Shown one piece after another: positions 33,157 through 41,834 of a stretch of DNA of 52,409 nt. A program made the position numbers and the translations under genes. The first letter of the stretch is position 1. Every line of letters begins with the position of its first letter. The notes beneath the pieces are model-generated. The model had not been told where the DNA came from. It worked only from the letters and a program-made list of their open reading frames with translations, and searched no databases. Source of the stretch: an uncultured Bacteroidales bacterium (GTDB lineage Bacteria > Bacteroidota > Bacteroidia > Bacteroidales > F082); NCBI GenBank assembly GCA_900318465.1, contig ONKQ01000035.1, positions 1-52,409 of the forward strand. The letters run 5' to 3'.

Positions 33157-33462
33157 ATGGCAAAACTCAAAATGAAGAAGAAAGCTTTGGTGCTTTCATT
33201 GGCAATGTTGGCTACGTCCATCGGGGCTTTTGCCCAAGACGGTTTGTTCCAGCGAGGCGTGAATGACGAGGCGTATAGCGGCTATGGTTGTTCCACCGAC
33301 AAGGCTGGACTCCTTGATAATCGTAGTGGTATAATCTGGTCGGAAGGCGGAATGTTTGCCCAAGACCCAACTCAACCGGCTCCGCTTGGTAACGGATTGT
33401 TTATCCTTGTGGCAACAGGGGTGGGCTATGTGACCTTAAAGAGAAAGGAGGACAAGCAATGA
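33157..33462 (+). CDS. Small secreted protein with C-terminal PLG-type membrane tail
   Basis: 101 residues. N-terminal signal peptide (ALVLSLAMLATSIGAFAQ) and a C-terminal tripartite tail: PAPLGNGLFILVATGVGYVT followed by LKRKEDKQ. A proline/LG motif, hydrophobic helix and basic end recall C-terminal sorting or anchoring signals and recur in Bacteroidota small proteins. Function unknown. Its stop overlaps the ATG of the next gene by four bases, so the two are coupled. Confidence 0.65.
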   Translation: MAKLKMKKKALVLSLAMLATSIGAFAQDGLFQRGVNDEAYSGYGCSTDKAGLLDNRSGIIWSEGGMFAQDPTQPAPLGNGLFILVATGVGYVTLKRKEDKQ

Positions 33463-34997
33463 AAAAACTGGTTTTCATCTTTGCCACTGCTATTCTGGCG
33501 GTATTCACGCAGTGCAAGAAACAGGATTCAACACAAGAAAATGCCACAACTAATGGCATCCAGATAGTGCTGACTGCTGACAACGGCGGTTCAAGAACAT
33601 CGTTTGGAGTCAATGGTTCCATCAACTGGAACACGAATGAGAAAGTTTTCGTGATATGCAATGGCCAATGTGTCGGTTATGTTACTAACGGCACAGAAGG
33701 TGGCAACATCTTCACAGGTACGCTCACTGGAATCACAGAAAATGGCATTTACGATTTCCATTATTATTATGTGGGCAACACGCAAACGATTGCAAATGAA
33801 GCCACCTCTTTCACCATGAACTTTTCCAACCAAGATGGAACACTTGCTCACCTTGGCGATTTTCACGTAGGCTACGGTTCGCAAAGCAACGTGGAAGTGA
33901 TTTTAGGCGAAACTGTCAATTCACAAGCCAGAATGAAATCCCTCGTTTCCATTGCCTATTTCGACCTTGCGGGCATGGCCGAAGTGGGTGAGATGGTGTA
34001 TTTTTATGGTGACAACATCAATAATCAAATGACCATTGATTTTTCGACCAATACGCCCAGCTATGGGAGAGTCTATGAAGAAGGTGTGAACTATATCTGC
34101 GCAGGAACGGTAGCTGAAGACACGAATAGTCCTTGCTATGTGATGCTCTTGCCTAACCATATTGATGGAACAGAGGAACTCACCACAGATTTTACTTTTG
34201 TTTCCAAACGAACTACTGGAACCTGTAATAATGTGTTCAATTATGGAATCGTTGGGGGAAGGTTCTATTGCCAAAGTGGAGACACGAATATGCCTATTGC
34301 GGTGAATGTTGAATCGTATGACGAAGGTGCATTGCGCGGCTTGTTTGGCATTTCCATAAACACACAGACGCATTTTTCGCAAGGAAATCTAAAATATGAG
34401 GCTTCAACTAATAGTTTGAGTTTTGAAGAAGAACAGCTTTCAAAGGGTGATGTTTTTTGCTGGGGTACTGGCGATGATCCAGCCAACAACACGGGCGATT
34501 ATAATGATTATTTAGCTTTCACAGATTGGGGTATAAACCCTATTGTCAATGGTGGCAATGTGGCCGACATGTGGAGGACACAATCCGAGACGGAATGGGA
34601 ATATATCTTTTACGATAGAAATGATGCATCTGATAAATACGGTACAGGTAACGTAGATGGGGATAAGGGAATGATTCTATTGCCTGACAACTTTGTATTG
34701 CCTGCTGGGATTTCGTTTAATTCTGGTATGGCATCGGATCCCAATGATTGGACTCATAATAGCTACACCCAATCTCAATGGTCATTAATGGAAGCTGCTG
34801 GTGCTGTGTTTTTGGCACATAATGATGCATATTATGATGATTCTTATCCTGTATTTGGAGGTTGCTATTGGTCGTCTGACGCAATAGATGATCAAGTAGC
34901 ATCTTCTCTATGGTTTGATGGCAATTTGCTTATAACGAATGATGGTAGCGGCAAGATTTACGGATTCGGTGTCCGTCTTACCCGTAGTATTGAATGA
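33459..34997 (+). CDS. Fimbrillin-like lipoprotein with FISUMP-like C-terminus
   Basis: 512 residues. Lipoprotein signal (FIFATAILAVFTQC, Cys at about residue 19). The N-terminal half resembles Mfa/fimbrillin-like proteins (NGGSRTSFGVNGSINWNTNE, IFTGTLTGITENGIYDFHYY). The C-terminal third has FISUMP-type features (GDVFCWGTGD, WRTQSETEWEYI, GCYWSS, GVRLTRSIE) similar to the end of the broken gene at 142-2211. Probably exposed on the cell surface; ligand or partner unknown. Confidence 0.7.
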   Translation: MKKLVFIFATAILAVFTQCKKQDSTQENATTNGIQIVLTADNGGSRTSFGVNGSINWNTNEKVFVICNGQCVGYVTNGTEGGNIFTGTLTGITENGIYDFHYYYVGNTQTIANEATSFTMNFSNQDGTLAHLGDFHVGYGSQSNVEVILGETVNSQARMKSLVSIAYFDLAGMAEVGEMVYFYGDNINNQMTIDFSTNTPSYGRVYEEGVNYICAGTVAEDTNSPCYVMLLPNHIDGTEELTTDFTFVSKRTTGTCNNVFNYGIVGGRFYCQSGDTNMPIAVNVESYDEGALRGLFGISINTQTHFSQGNLKYEASTNSLSFEEEQLSKGDVFCWGTGDDPANNTGDYNDYLAFTDWGINPIVNGGNVADMWRTQSETEWEYIFYDRNDASDKYGTGNVDGDKGMILLPDNFVLPAGISFNSGMASDPNDWTHNSYTQSQWSLMEAAGAVFLAHNDAYYDDSYPVFGGCYWSSDAIDDQVASSLWFDGNLLITNDGSGKIYGFGVRLTRSIE

Positions 34998-35013
34998 TTC
35001 GTAAGATTTGTTA

Positions 35014-35047
35014 GTAGAGACGTGCCATGGCGCGTCTCTACGTTTTT
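35014..35047 (+). terminator. Hairpin with T-run after the fimbrillin-like gene
   Basis: GTAGAGACG (35014-35022) pairs with CGTCTCTAC (35033-35041), followed by GTTTTT. Related in sequence to the hairpin at 30585-30612. Confidence 0.75.
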
Positions 35048-35066
35048 ATGTGGGTGGTTTATGCGG

Positions 35067-35121
35067 CTGTCACGGTGTGACAGTCCTACACAGGGTGTAC
35101 GGCTGTCGCATTGCGGCAGCC
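35067..35121. repeat. Two adjacent GGCTGTC hairpins
   Basis: CTGTCAC-ggt-GTGACAG (35067-35083) and GGCTGTCGC-att-GCGGCAGCC (35101-35121). Variants of one unit, REP-like, directly before the 149-bp palindromic element. Confidence 0.7.
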
Positions 35122-35124
35122 GCT

Positions 35125-35273
35125 GTTTTTCGGCGAGGGTTTCATTTCATTCCACCGCCCGCATGATTTCAGGCCGTCACTTCGTGACTTTTGGGAGGGC
35201 ACGAGGGAACCCCGTAGGGGTGATGGGACATTAGGCAGGTGGTGGAATGCAATGGAACCCCTGCCGAAAAAAC
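35125..35273. mobile_element. 149-bp palindromic element with 32-bp terminal inverted repeats (MITE/REP-like)
   Basis: The left arm 35125-35156 (GTTTTTCGGCGAGGG... ending CATTCCACC) is nearly the reverse complement of the right arm 35241-35273 (GGTGGAATG... ending GCCGAAAAAAC), with about four mismatches and one extra base. Inside are GTCAC-ttc-GTGAC (35176-35188) and ACCCC-gta-GGGGT (35209-35221), so the folded strand is a three-armed structure. No coding capacity. Likely a non-autonomous transposed element or a REP doublet; the mobilising enzyme is unknown. Confidence 0.65.
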
Positions 35274-35340
35274 GTATAATACCAAATCGACCCCCGGGGG
35301 GGGTGACAGGAATAATTGTTGCAGTGTCGGAGAATTTGTT

Positions 35341-35348
35341 TATTTTTG
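35341..35348 (+). promoter_or_regulatory. -7 box of the HEPN/MNT operon
   Basis: TATTTTTG, 22 bases before the ATG at 35371. Confidence 0.65.
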
Positions 35349-35370
35349 CAGACGATTATTCATTCATTGT

Positions 35371-35760
35371 ATGACAAAAGAGGAGAAAATTGCTTACTGG
35401 CTTGATTTGGCCGACTACGACATCGAAACGGCGGAAGGCTTGTTTGTTGTAAAGCGTTGGTTGTATGTGGGTTTTATGTGTCATCAGGTGATAGAAAAGA
35501 CGTTGAAAGCCTATTGGTGCAAGAAACGAGATGACGACCCACCCTATATTCATAATTTGGCGCAACTGGCAATTCGAAGTGGATTATATGAACAAATGTC
35601 GTCGGAACAACAGCGGACGATAGCCCAATTGATGCCCATGAACATAGAGGCTCGCTATCCAGAATACAAGGAACAATTACTGAAAAGGATGACTCCAGAG
35701 TTTTGTCGTCAATTAATTGATGACACAAAAACACTACAACAATGGATAAGGAACAAGTGA
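35371..35760 (+). CDS. HEPN domain protein (of a HEPN/MNT pair)
   Basis: 129 residues, all helical HEPN. It shows YWLDLADYDIETAEGLFVVK, YVGFMCHQVIEKTLKAYWCK, DDDPPYIHNLAQLAIRSGLY and NIEARYPEYKEQL. The ARYP motif is usual for HEPN partners of MNT nucleotidyltransferases. HEPN proteins of this type act as ribonuclease toxins or as nucleotide-binding partners. Overlaps the MNT gene by 19 bases. Confidence 0.85.
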   Translation: MTKEEKIAYWLDLADYDIETAEGLFVVKRWLYVGFMCHQVIEKTLKAYWCKKRDDDPPYIHNLAQLAIRSGLYEQMSSEQQRTIAQLMPMNIEARYPEYKEQLLKRMTPEFCRQLIDDTKTLQQWIRNK

Positions 35761-36041
35761 TAGAAATAGTAAAAGAGTATAAGACCGCAATACTCAAACA
35801 GATAAGCGATGCAAAAGTTTATCTTTATGGTTCGTACAGCAAAGGCACGGCTCGTCCTGAAAGCGATATTGATGTGGCCGTTGTTGTTCCCGAAGTTCAA
35901 GACGATTGGTTGGATGTTTCAACTACGCTTTGGTTGCTTGCTCCACAAGTCAACTATTTGATTGAGCCAGTATTAATAGACCAACGTTTTCCTTCGCCTT
36001 TGTATGATGATGTCATGCGTACTGGCATTGCAATAGCATAG
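35742..36041 (+). CDS. MNT-type minimal nucleotidyltransferase
   Basis: 99 residues. The nucleotidyltransferase signature GSYSKGTARPESDIDVAVVV (GSx10 D-x-D) is complete near residues 30-49. In HEPN/MNT modules this partner can silence the HEPN toxin by AMP transfer. A third Asp/Glu further along (IEPVLID) may complete the metal site. Confidence 0.87.
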   Translation: MDKEQVIEIVKEYKTAILKQISDAKVYLYGSYSKGTARPESDIDVAVVVPEVQDDWLDVSTTLWLLAPQVNYLIEPVLIDQRFPSPLYDDVMRTGIAIA

Positions 36042-36071
36042 TGCGTTATGTCTTCAAAAACAAGATTTGGA

Positions 36072-37817
36072 ATGAAACGTTTAATTTTCATCTTGACATT
36101 ATTATTTCCAATTCTGGTTGTTTCACAGAATATTGAAACCCCAAACTATACCTCTGCCTTTCAATCCGCCTACCAAGCCTGCCCCGACATCCCCCAAGGT
36201 CTGCTTGAAGCCATTTCTTACACCAATACACACTGCAATCACTTGACGGATGCGAACTATTTCCACGACGGCTTCGATGCCATGCCGCGCACTTACGGCT
36301 TGATGGGCTTGGTGAAAGATGGCAAGGGCTATTTCCGTGAGAACTTGCATCTTTTGTCAGAACTTTCAGGGATTTCGGAAGAAGAGATTTTGGAAAGCCC
36401 CGAAAAGAATGTGTTGGCGTATGCCAAGGCTTTCGAGCGTTTGGCCAAGGAAAATAAAGCAACTGATACTAAAGGCTATCTGTCAGTTATCCAGCAACTT
36501 TCGGAATTGCCGATAGGGGAGGAGAAGGACATTTATCCTATGCAAAGTATGTTGTATTCGGTGTGTACTTTCTTGAATGATGCAAAAAAGGCTGAGCAAT
36601 TCGGTTTCCCGAAATACGATATCGACTTGAAATCATTTTTTGCCGAACATTACGACTTGCTCACCGCGCCTAAATTGAGCGTTACACGCAGCCCCGACTA
36701 TCCTCCAGCCATTTGGGACCCTGCGCCGGAATGCAATTGGGAGCCGCGTACCAAAGAGGTGAGTGCGGTCGTAATCCATTATACTGAAGGCTCTTATGCG
36801 GGCTGCATCAGTTGGTTCAAGAATTGCGAGGCGCAGGTTTCGGCACATTATGTCATCCGCTCGTCTGACGGTCAGGTGACCCAAATGGTGCGCGAAAGGG
36901 ACAAGGCTTGGCACGCCCGCACTGCCAACGGCTACACCATCGGCATCGAGCATGAGGCTTATGGGAATATCTGGAGTTTTTTCACGGAGGAGATGTACCA
37001 GTCTTCCGCTGACTTGGTGCGGAGTATCTGCTCGCGCTACGAGACCATCAACGGGCAGCGCACCCACGACCGCGACACTTTGGACAACGGTTTTTGCCTC
37101 AACAATGGCCTTTACAACCTCGGCGGCGAAGGTTCTTGCGTCCAAATCAAGGGACACCAGCATTATCCCGACCAGTCGCACACCGACCCAGGACCGTATT
37201 GGGATTGGAACTATTATTACAAACTCATCAACGAGGGCACACCCGTCACCGTTTTGGAAGGCGATTCGGGGCGCCTCGACCATCAGAACTACGGCAATGA
37301 TGAGCGCAAGATTTGGGTGATTCGTGGACCAGAGGAATCGACCATCCAGTTGGATTTCAGTAGTTTCAGCTTGGAAACGGATTTCGATTTCCTTAGAATT
37401 TACGATGGCGACAACGTGTTCGCTCCGAAAATCGGTCGTTGGAACACGCAGAGTCCGGGCATGGTGCAATCCACTTCCAATGTGATGTGCGTTGAGTTCC
37501 GCTCCGATTGCCTCACCACTGATGCTGGCTGGGTGGCCTCGTGGACAGCTATGATGCCCACGCCCATTGATCCGGAACTACCTGAAAGTGAAGCTGGTGT
37601 GTTTCCCAATCCTACCGAAGGGGTGTTTACTATCAAGACGGAAGAGTTGGGCTACTCGGATGCAGTGGTCTTCGATGTTTACGGCAAAGAAATGACGAGA
37701 GTGCGCTTCGAAAAATCAGTCGAGATTGACGCAAGCGATTGGGCTTCGGGTGTTTATGTGGTCAACTATGGTGCCCCTATCAAGGTGGGCAAAGTGGTCA
37801 AATTGGTGAAGCTTTAA
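36072..37817 (+). CDS. N-acetylmuramoyl-L-alanine amidase with CUB and type IX secretion domains
   Basis: 581 residues from the ATG at 36072, which opens a signal peptide ([17 protein letters not shown]). About residues 230-390 are an Amidase_2 (PGRP-like) domain: [19 protein letters not shown] (zinc His), [27 protein letters not shown], and [20 protein letters not shown] (second zinc His and Asp-rich end). Residues about 400-500 form a CUB domain ([11 protein letters not shown]). The last 75 residues are a type A sorting signal ([18 protein letters not shown]). The N-terminal 200 residues also resemble a lysozyme-like helical region. Likely secreted or surface peptidoglycan hydrolase. Confidence 0.85.
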   Translation: MKRLIFILTLLFPILVVSQNIETPNYTSAFQSAYQACPDIPQGLLEAISYTNTHCNHLTDANYFHDGFDAMPRTYGLMGLVKDGKGYFRENLHLLSELSGISEEEILESPEKNVLAYAKAFERLAKENKATDTKGYLSVIQQLSELPIGEEKDIYPMQSMLYSVCTFLNDAKKAEQFGFPKYDIDLKSFFAEHYDLLTAPKLSVTRSPDYPPAIWDPAPECNWEPRTKEVSAVVIHYTEGSYAGCISWFKNCEAQVSAHYVIRSSDGQVTQMVRERDKAWHARTANGYTIGIEHEAYGNIWSFFTEEMYQSSADLVRSICSRYETINGQRTHDRDTLDNGFCLNNGLYNLGGEGSCVQIKGHQHYPDQSHTDPGPYWDWNYYYKLINEGTPVTVLEGDSGRLDHQNYGNDERKIWVIRGPEESTIQLDFSSFSLETDFDFLRIYDGDNVFAPKIGRWNTQSPGMVQSTSNVMCVEFRSDCLTTDAGWVASWTAMMPTPIDPELPESEAGVFPNPTEGVFTIKTEELGYSDAVVFDVYGKEMTRVRFEKSVEIDASDWASGVYVVNYGAPIKVGKVVKLVKL

Positions 37818-37872
37818 TCTTGTTGATGAAACAATAATCGGCAATATGTTGCGTTCATCTTTGGAATTTTCC

Positions 37873-37880
37873 TATTTTTG
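37873..37880 (+). promoter_or_regulatory. -7 box of the CHU_C protein gene
   Basis: TATTTTTG, 19 bases from the ATG at 37900. Confidence 0.6.
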
Positions 37881-37899
37881 CAACCTATTTCAGAGACGA

Positions 37900-39111
37900 A
37901 TGAAAGACAAATCCATCATATTCAAAGCCTTGTTGCTGGTTTCGGCCTTGCTCTTGGCTGTTTTTGCGAAGGCGCAAGAACCTTGCGAAATCACTTGCAA
38001 CGTTGAAATGCCCGTGTGTAGCGGCTCGGCTGTAACCCTCAGCGTTCCAGGAAATTATCTCTATACCTTTGAATGGAGTCCCGGAGGCCAAACCACCAAC
38101 AGCATCACGGTGCGTCCTTTGCAAACCACTTCCTACAGCGTGACTATCCGTGATTTGGATACGGATACGGTTGTTTGTCAGTCCAATCCTTTTAGGGTCG
38201 AGGTGATGCCGCGTTTCTCCATCGATTTCCGTCAGGTGAAGAAGACTTGTAGCAATCGCGAGGAAGAGAACGGGCGTAATGCTCAGGCCATTGCATGGGT
38301 AGACCCGAATTCCGATGTCTATGCCAGACCTTTCACCTACCAATGGGATGTCAGTCCGCTGCATATTGCCCCAGGCTGCGACTCGTTGGCCATTGGTCTT
38401 GAGGCATATCGCTACTACAAAATCGCGGTGACCGACAGCCGTGGTTGTATGCAGGAAGACAGCGTTAAGCTTGTGGCCTACGATAACCCGATTATTGAAA
38501 TCAGCACCGACCCGGGCGATACGGTCTACTTGCAGAACCCGCATGTCACCTATTCTTTTGAAAACACCACCGATACTATTCCGGTCATTAACTTTTATTG
38601 GATATTGAACTCGACCTACAACCTCACCTCGACCGAGCCTGAGCCGCGATTCACTTATGTGGAAACGGGTAACTATACTACCGAACTGAAGGTCTACAAT
38701 CCGCAAGGTTGCGACACCTCTTATTATAAGACCATCCAAGTGGAACCCGTCAAGCTGAAGATTCCGAATGTATTTACGCCCAATGGCGACGGAGTGAACG
38801 ACTATTTCATCATCTCTTTGGACAGTGGCGGCGGCAGTGGCACTTCTGGAGACGACCACAGAAGCACTCGCGACGACGTGCTTGAATACGAGAACTACGA
38901 ACCGCTGAGCCGTTACTATGAGTCTTCCGAGCTGACCATCTTCAACCGTTGGGGTAGGGTGGTGTATCACGTCAAGGACTACCAGAACAATTGGGATGGA
39001 GGCGGCCTCTCCGACGGCACCTATTTCTACGTGCTGAAATGTCATGGCCTCAAGCAAGACGCCACCTACCAAGGCTCCGTGATGATTGTAACCGCACAAC
39101 GACAACAATAA
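37900..39111 (+). CDS. Surface protein with gliding-motility (CHU_C, type B) C-terminal sorting domain
   Basis: 403 residues. Signal peptide ([19 protein letters not shown]). The middle has PKD/Ig-like beta domains ([20 protein letters not shown]). The C-terminal 90 residues are the CHU_C/type B sorting domain: [47 protein letters not shown]. Exported by the type IX system. Function unknown; followed after 9 bases by a DUF1573 gene. Confidence 0.85.
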   Translation: MKDKSIIFKALLLVSALLLAVFAKAQEPCEITCNVEMPVCSGSAVTLSVPGNYLYTFEWSPGGQTTNSITVRPLQTTSYSVTIRDLDTDTVVCQSNPFRVEVMPRFSIDFRQVKKTCSNREEENGRNAQAIAWVDPNSDVYARPFTYQWDVSPLHIAPGCDSLAIGLEAYRYYKIAVTDSRGCMQEDSVKLVAYDNPIIEISTDPGDTVYLQNPHVTYSFENTTDTIPVINFYWILNSTYNLTSTEPEPRFTYVETGNYTTELKVYNPQGCDTSYYKTIQVEPVKLKIPNVFTPNGDGVNDYFIISLDSGGGSGTSGDDHRSTRDDVLEYENYEPLSRYYESSELTIFNRWGRVVYHVKDYQNNWDGGGLSDGTYFYVLKCHGLKQDATYQGSVMIVTAQRQQ

Positions 39112-39120
39112 CCTATCGAT

Positions 39121-39576
39121 ATGAAGCATCTGCTATCAGTTTTCATTTTGTCTCTTTGCCTTCTTACCGCTTGCAATAATGACAGTAAGGAAGGCGAGAT
39201 TTCGACCGACCTTGTCACCAATCCCAAGTCGGCTACCCAGCCTTCCAACAAGCAGCCCATCATCACTTTCGACAAGACGGAACACGACTTTGGTGCCATC
39301 CTACAAGGCGAGCGGGTTGCCTATACCTTCCATTTCACCAACACGGGCAATGTGCCCCTTATCATCAGCAATGTCAACTCCTCATGCGGTTGCACTGTGG
39401 GTGATTTCTCGCGCACTCCCGTTGAGCCTGGCAAAAGTGGGAGCATCAAGGCCACCTACGACAGCAAAGGCCATCATGGGTTCCAGTCGCGTACACTCAC
39501 CGTCATCAGCAATACCAATCCCAGCAGGACCATACTTCGCCTGAAAGCCAACGTTAAGACGCCGGACCAGTATTAG
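39121..39576 (+). CDS. DUF1573 lipoprotein
   Basis: 151 residues. Lipobox LTAC (Cys at residue 18). DUF1573 features: ITFDKTEHDFGAILQGE, YTFHFTNTGNVPLIISNV, SCGCTVGDFSRTPVEPGK and a final strand (RTLTVISNTNP). An Ig-like domain with unknown role. DUF1573 genes are often found before yajC in Bacteroidota, as here. Confidence 0.88.
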   Translation: MKHLLSVFILSLCLLTACNNDSKEGEISTDLVTNPKSATQPSNKQPIITFDKTEHDFGAILQGERVAYTFHFTNTGNVPLIISNVNSSCGCTVGDFSRTPVEPGKSGSIKATYDSKGHHGFQSRTLTVISNTNPSRTILRLKANVKTPDQY

Positions 39577-39670
39577 TTGAGAGTTGAAAGTTGAGAGTTG
39601 AAAGTTGAGAGTTGAAAGTTGAGAGTTGAAAGTTGAGAGTTGAAAGTTGAAAGTTGAAAGTTGAGAGTTG
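39576..39670. repeat. GTTGAGAGTTGAAA tandem repeat and half palindrome
   Basis: About 95 bases of a 7/14-bp repeat (GTTGAGA, GTTGAAA). It is followed at 39673-39706 by one arm of the palindrome seen at 32690-32768, then an AT-rich string of AAATCTTGAAAT type before yajC. No gene is seen. Confidence 0.85.
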
Positions 39671-39761
39671 GACGCACTTTGCGAGGAGGAACGACGAAGC
39701 AGTCTGATGCAAACAATCTTGAAATTTGAAATCTTGAAATATTAAACTTAAATTACTAAAA

Positions 39762-40085
39762 ATGAACAATTTATTTATCCTTTTACAAGAACAAGCCCCG
39801 CAGCAGGGTGGCTCCCCTTGGTCGAGCCTCATTTTTATTGTTTTGCTCATTGTTGTCTTCTGGCTGTTTTTCATTCGTCCGCAGTCGAAGAGAGCCAAGG
39901 AAGAGCAAAAGTTCCGCAGTGAGCTGAAGAAAGGCGACAAAGTGGTCACCATCGGCGGCTTCCACGGCAAGATTACCGAGGTGAAGGAAACCACCGTCAT
40001 GCTCTCGATTGCTCCCAACATGGAGGTCGAAATTGAGAAGACCGCACTCGTCAAGGACGGCTCGTCTGTCGGTCAGGCGCAATAA
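39762..40085 (+). CDS. yajC: Preprotein translocase subunit YajC
   Basis: 107 residues. One membrane helix near residues 24-40 (LIFIVLLIVVFWLFFIRPQ), then KRAKEEQKFRSELKKGDKVV and TIGGFHGKITEVKE, the YajC core. Works with SecDF at the Sec translocon. Three bases before the YbbR-like gene. Confidence 0.93.
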   Translation: MNNLFILLQEQAPQQGGSPWSSLIFIVLLIVVFWLFFIRPQSKRAKEEQKFRSELKKGDKVVTIGGFHGKITEVKETTVMLSIAPNMEVEIEKTALVKDGSSVGQAQ

Positions 40086-40088
40086 ACC

Positions 40089-41015
40089 ATGAACAAAAGT
40101 TCTTTTTTCACTTTTTTGATTTTCGTCGTCATCTCTGCGATGGCGTGGTTGGTGGTCAAGTTGTCGGAAAACTATACCACACAAACCCAATTCCGCCTGC
40201 GCATCGAAGAGGTGCCTGCTGACATGTGGCTCTCAACGCCTGAGCAGACGGCAAAGCTTTCGTTGACGACCAACGGATTCCATACGTTGCGCTACAAGAT
40301 GATGCGCGAGCAGAAGCGTGTGGTCAGTTTGCCTTTGGACGAAGTGCCTTACCGGCTTGAGAACGGCACGACTTACTCGTTCAGCAGCCTCTATGTGACG
40401 GAACGTGTCGCCGAGATGCTTGGCGTCAACGCTAACGATTTGACGATGAACGATGCCAAGGTGTATTTCAATCTGGACCCGCTCAAGTCGAAACTGGTGC
40501 CGGTGAAATTGCGGAGCGACATCCGCCCTCAGCGTCAGTTTGAGGTGTATGGCATTCCAGTGCTTGAGCCTTCAACGGTGACCGTTTACGGGCCGGAAGA
40601 GATTGTTGACACCTTGAAATCGGTGGCTACGCAGACACTTTCCAAACACAATGTCAGTAGCGGTTTCACCGAAATGGTATCCTTGAACCTTTTGGATGGA
40701 CAGATACATTCCGAGGTGAAAATGGTGAAGGCGACGGTGCAGGTGGAGAAGTTCACCGAGGCTGACGTGCAGGTGCCTCTTGCACAGCCCGACTCGCTTC
40801 ATGTGAGGTTCTTCCCCGATGCGGTGACGGTGAAGTGCCACGTGGCCATCAAGGACTATCCGAATCTTTCGCCCGATCTGTTTCGCGTCGTGGCCAATGA
40901 AAAGCAGCTTAGTGCTTTGCAACCGCTCTTGGACGTAAGCCTGACCGTGTGGCCGCCTTACGTCCAGATTCTCAACACTACTCCCGAAAAGGTGGAATAT
41001 CTCATTGTGCAATGA
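40089..41015 (+). CDS. YbbR-like domain protein
   Basis: 308 residues. N-terminal membrane helix (FFTFLIFVVISAMAWLVV) followed by repeated YbbR-like beta domains (VPVKLRSDIRPQRQFEVYGI, VLEPSTVTVYGPEEIVDTLK). In Firmicutes the relative CdaR controls a diadenylate cyclase; none is nearby here, so that role is not assumed. Its stop overlaps the coaE start. Confidence 0.85.
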   Translation: MNKSSFFTFLIFVVISAMAWLVVKLSENYTTQTQFRLRIEEVPADMWLSTPEQTAKLSLTTNGFHTLRYKMMREQKRVVSLPLDEVPYRLENGTTYSFSSLYVTERVAEMLGVNANDLTMNDAKVYFNLDPLKSKLVPVKLRSDIRPQRQFEVYGIPVLEPSTVTVYGPEEIVDTLKSVATQTLSKHNVSSGFTEMVSLNLLDGQIHSEVKMVKATVQVEKFTEADVQVPLAQPDSLHVRFFPDAVTVKCHVAIKDYPNLSPDLFRVVANEKQLSALQPLLDVSLTVWPPYVQILNTTPEKVEYLIVQ

Positions 41016-41629
41016 AAAAGGTAGCCCTCACAGGCAACATAGGTAGCGGCAAGTCGTGGGTCAGCCAGCTTTTTCAACGCATCGGCATCCCTGTGTTCAA
41101 TAGCGATGAGGAGGCCAAACGGCTATACGACCGCGATGACATCCGTGAGGCCATGAAAGCCCGCTTTGGCGAGGATGTGTATTTCGACGACAATCAGGTG
41201 AATCGGAAACGTGTGGCGGAAATCATCTTCAACGATGACAAGGCCATGCATGATGTGGAGCAGATGCTTTATCCCGCCCTCAATGCCTGGTTCGATGAGT
41301 GGGCTGAGCAACAGGAGGCACCATACGTTCTTTATGAGTCGGCCATCATCTTTGAAAAAGGGCTTGCTGAGCGTTTCGATGCCGTTGTTTTGGTGTCGGC
41401 TACCGAACAGACCCGTTTGCGTCGAGTCATGCTCCGCGACCATTGCGATGAAGCTATGGTGCGTGAGCGTATGTTGGCGCAATGGACTGAAAATGAGAAG
41501 CGTGAGAACGCTGACTACATCATCGAACATGACAACGACGATGAGGACGACTACTTGCTCGAACAAGTAATGAATATACATGAAGACCTGCTCCCGTCGC
41601 GCAAATTCCACTTTTTTTCAAAAAAATGA
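41012..41629 (+). CDS. coaE: Dephospho-CoA kinase
   Basis: 205 residues. P-loop GNIGSGKSW near residue 8, then GIPVFNSDEEAKRLYD, and LYESAIIFEKGL; last step of coenzyme A synthesis. The start at 41012 overlaps the upstream stop (ATGA) and gives MKKVALTGNIGSGKS. Confidence 0.95.
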   Translation: MKKVALTGNIGSGKSWVSQLFQRIGIPVFNSDEEAKRLYDRDDIREAMKARFGEDVYFDDNQVNRKRVAEIIFNDDKAMHDVEQMLYPALNAWFDEWAEQQEAPYVLYESAIIFEKGLAERFDAVVLVSATEQTRLRRVMLRDHCDEAMVRERMLAQWTENEKRENADYIIEHDNDDEDDYLLEQVMNIHEDLLPSRKFHFFSKK

Positions 41630-41660
41630 AAAAAACGCTTGCGCATAACCAAAAATGTTG

Positions 41661-41668
41661 TACTTTTG
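41661..41668 (+). promoter_or_regulatory. -7 box of tRNA-Gln
   Basis: TACTTTTG followed by CAGCC, as at the other stable RNA promoters of the window. Confidence 0.7.
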
Positions 41669-41691
41669 CAGCCGCATTCAGGAATGAATGA

Positions 41692-41762
41692 TGTCGAGTG
41701 GTGTAATGGCAGCACTGCAGATTTTGGTTCTGCCTGTCAAGGTTCGAATCCTTGCTCGACAA
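41692..41762 (+). tRNA. tRNA-Gln (anticodon TTG)
   Basis: 71-base cloverleaf: acceptor TGTCGAG with CTCGACA, anticodon stem GCAGA with TCTGC around TTTTGGT, T arm CAAGG-TTCGAAT-CCTTG, discriminator A. Anticodon TTG reads CAA/CAG. CCA is not encoded. Confidence 0.95.
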
Positions 41763-41777
41763 CTTGAGGTGGAAGAA

Positions 41778-41811
41778 GAAGACCTGCTACTTTAAGTAAC
41801 GGGTCTTTTTG
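41778..41811 (+). terminator. Terminator after tRNA-Gln
   Basis: GAAGACC faces GGGTCTTTTTG with an inner ACTT/AAGT pair; T-run at the end. Confidence 0.75.
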
Positions 41812-41834
41812 TTTAACAAAATACTGACTTGCAA

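Noticed and set aside
39576-39670. Regular repeats that could suggest a CRISPR
   Set aside because: The repeat unit is 7/14 bp with no spacers and no cas genes; simple tandem repeat.
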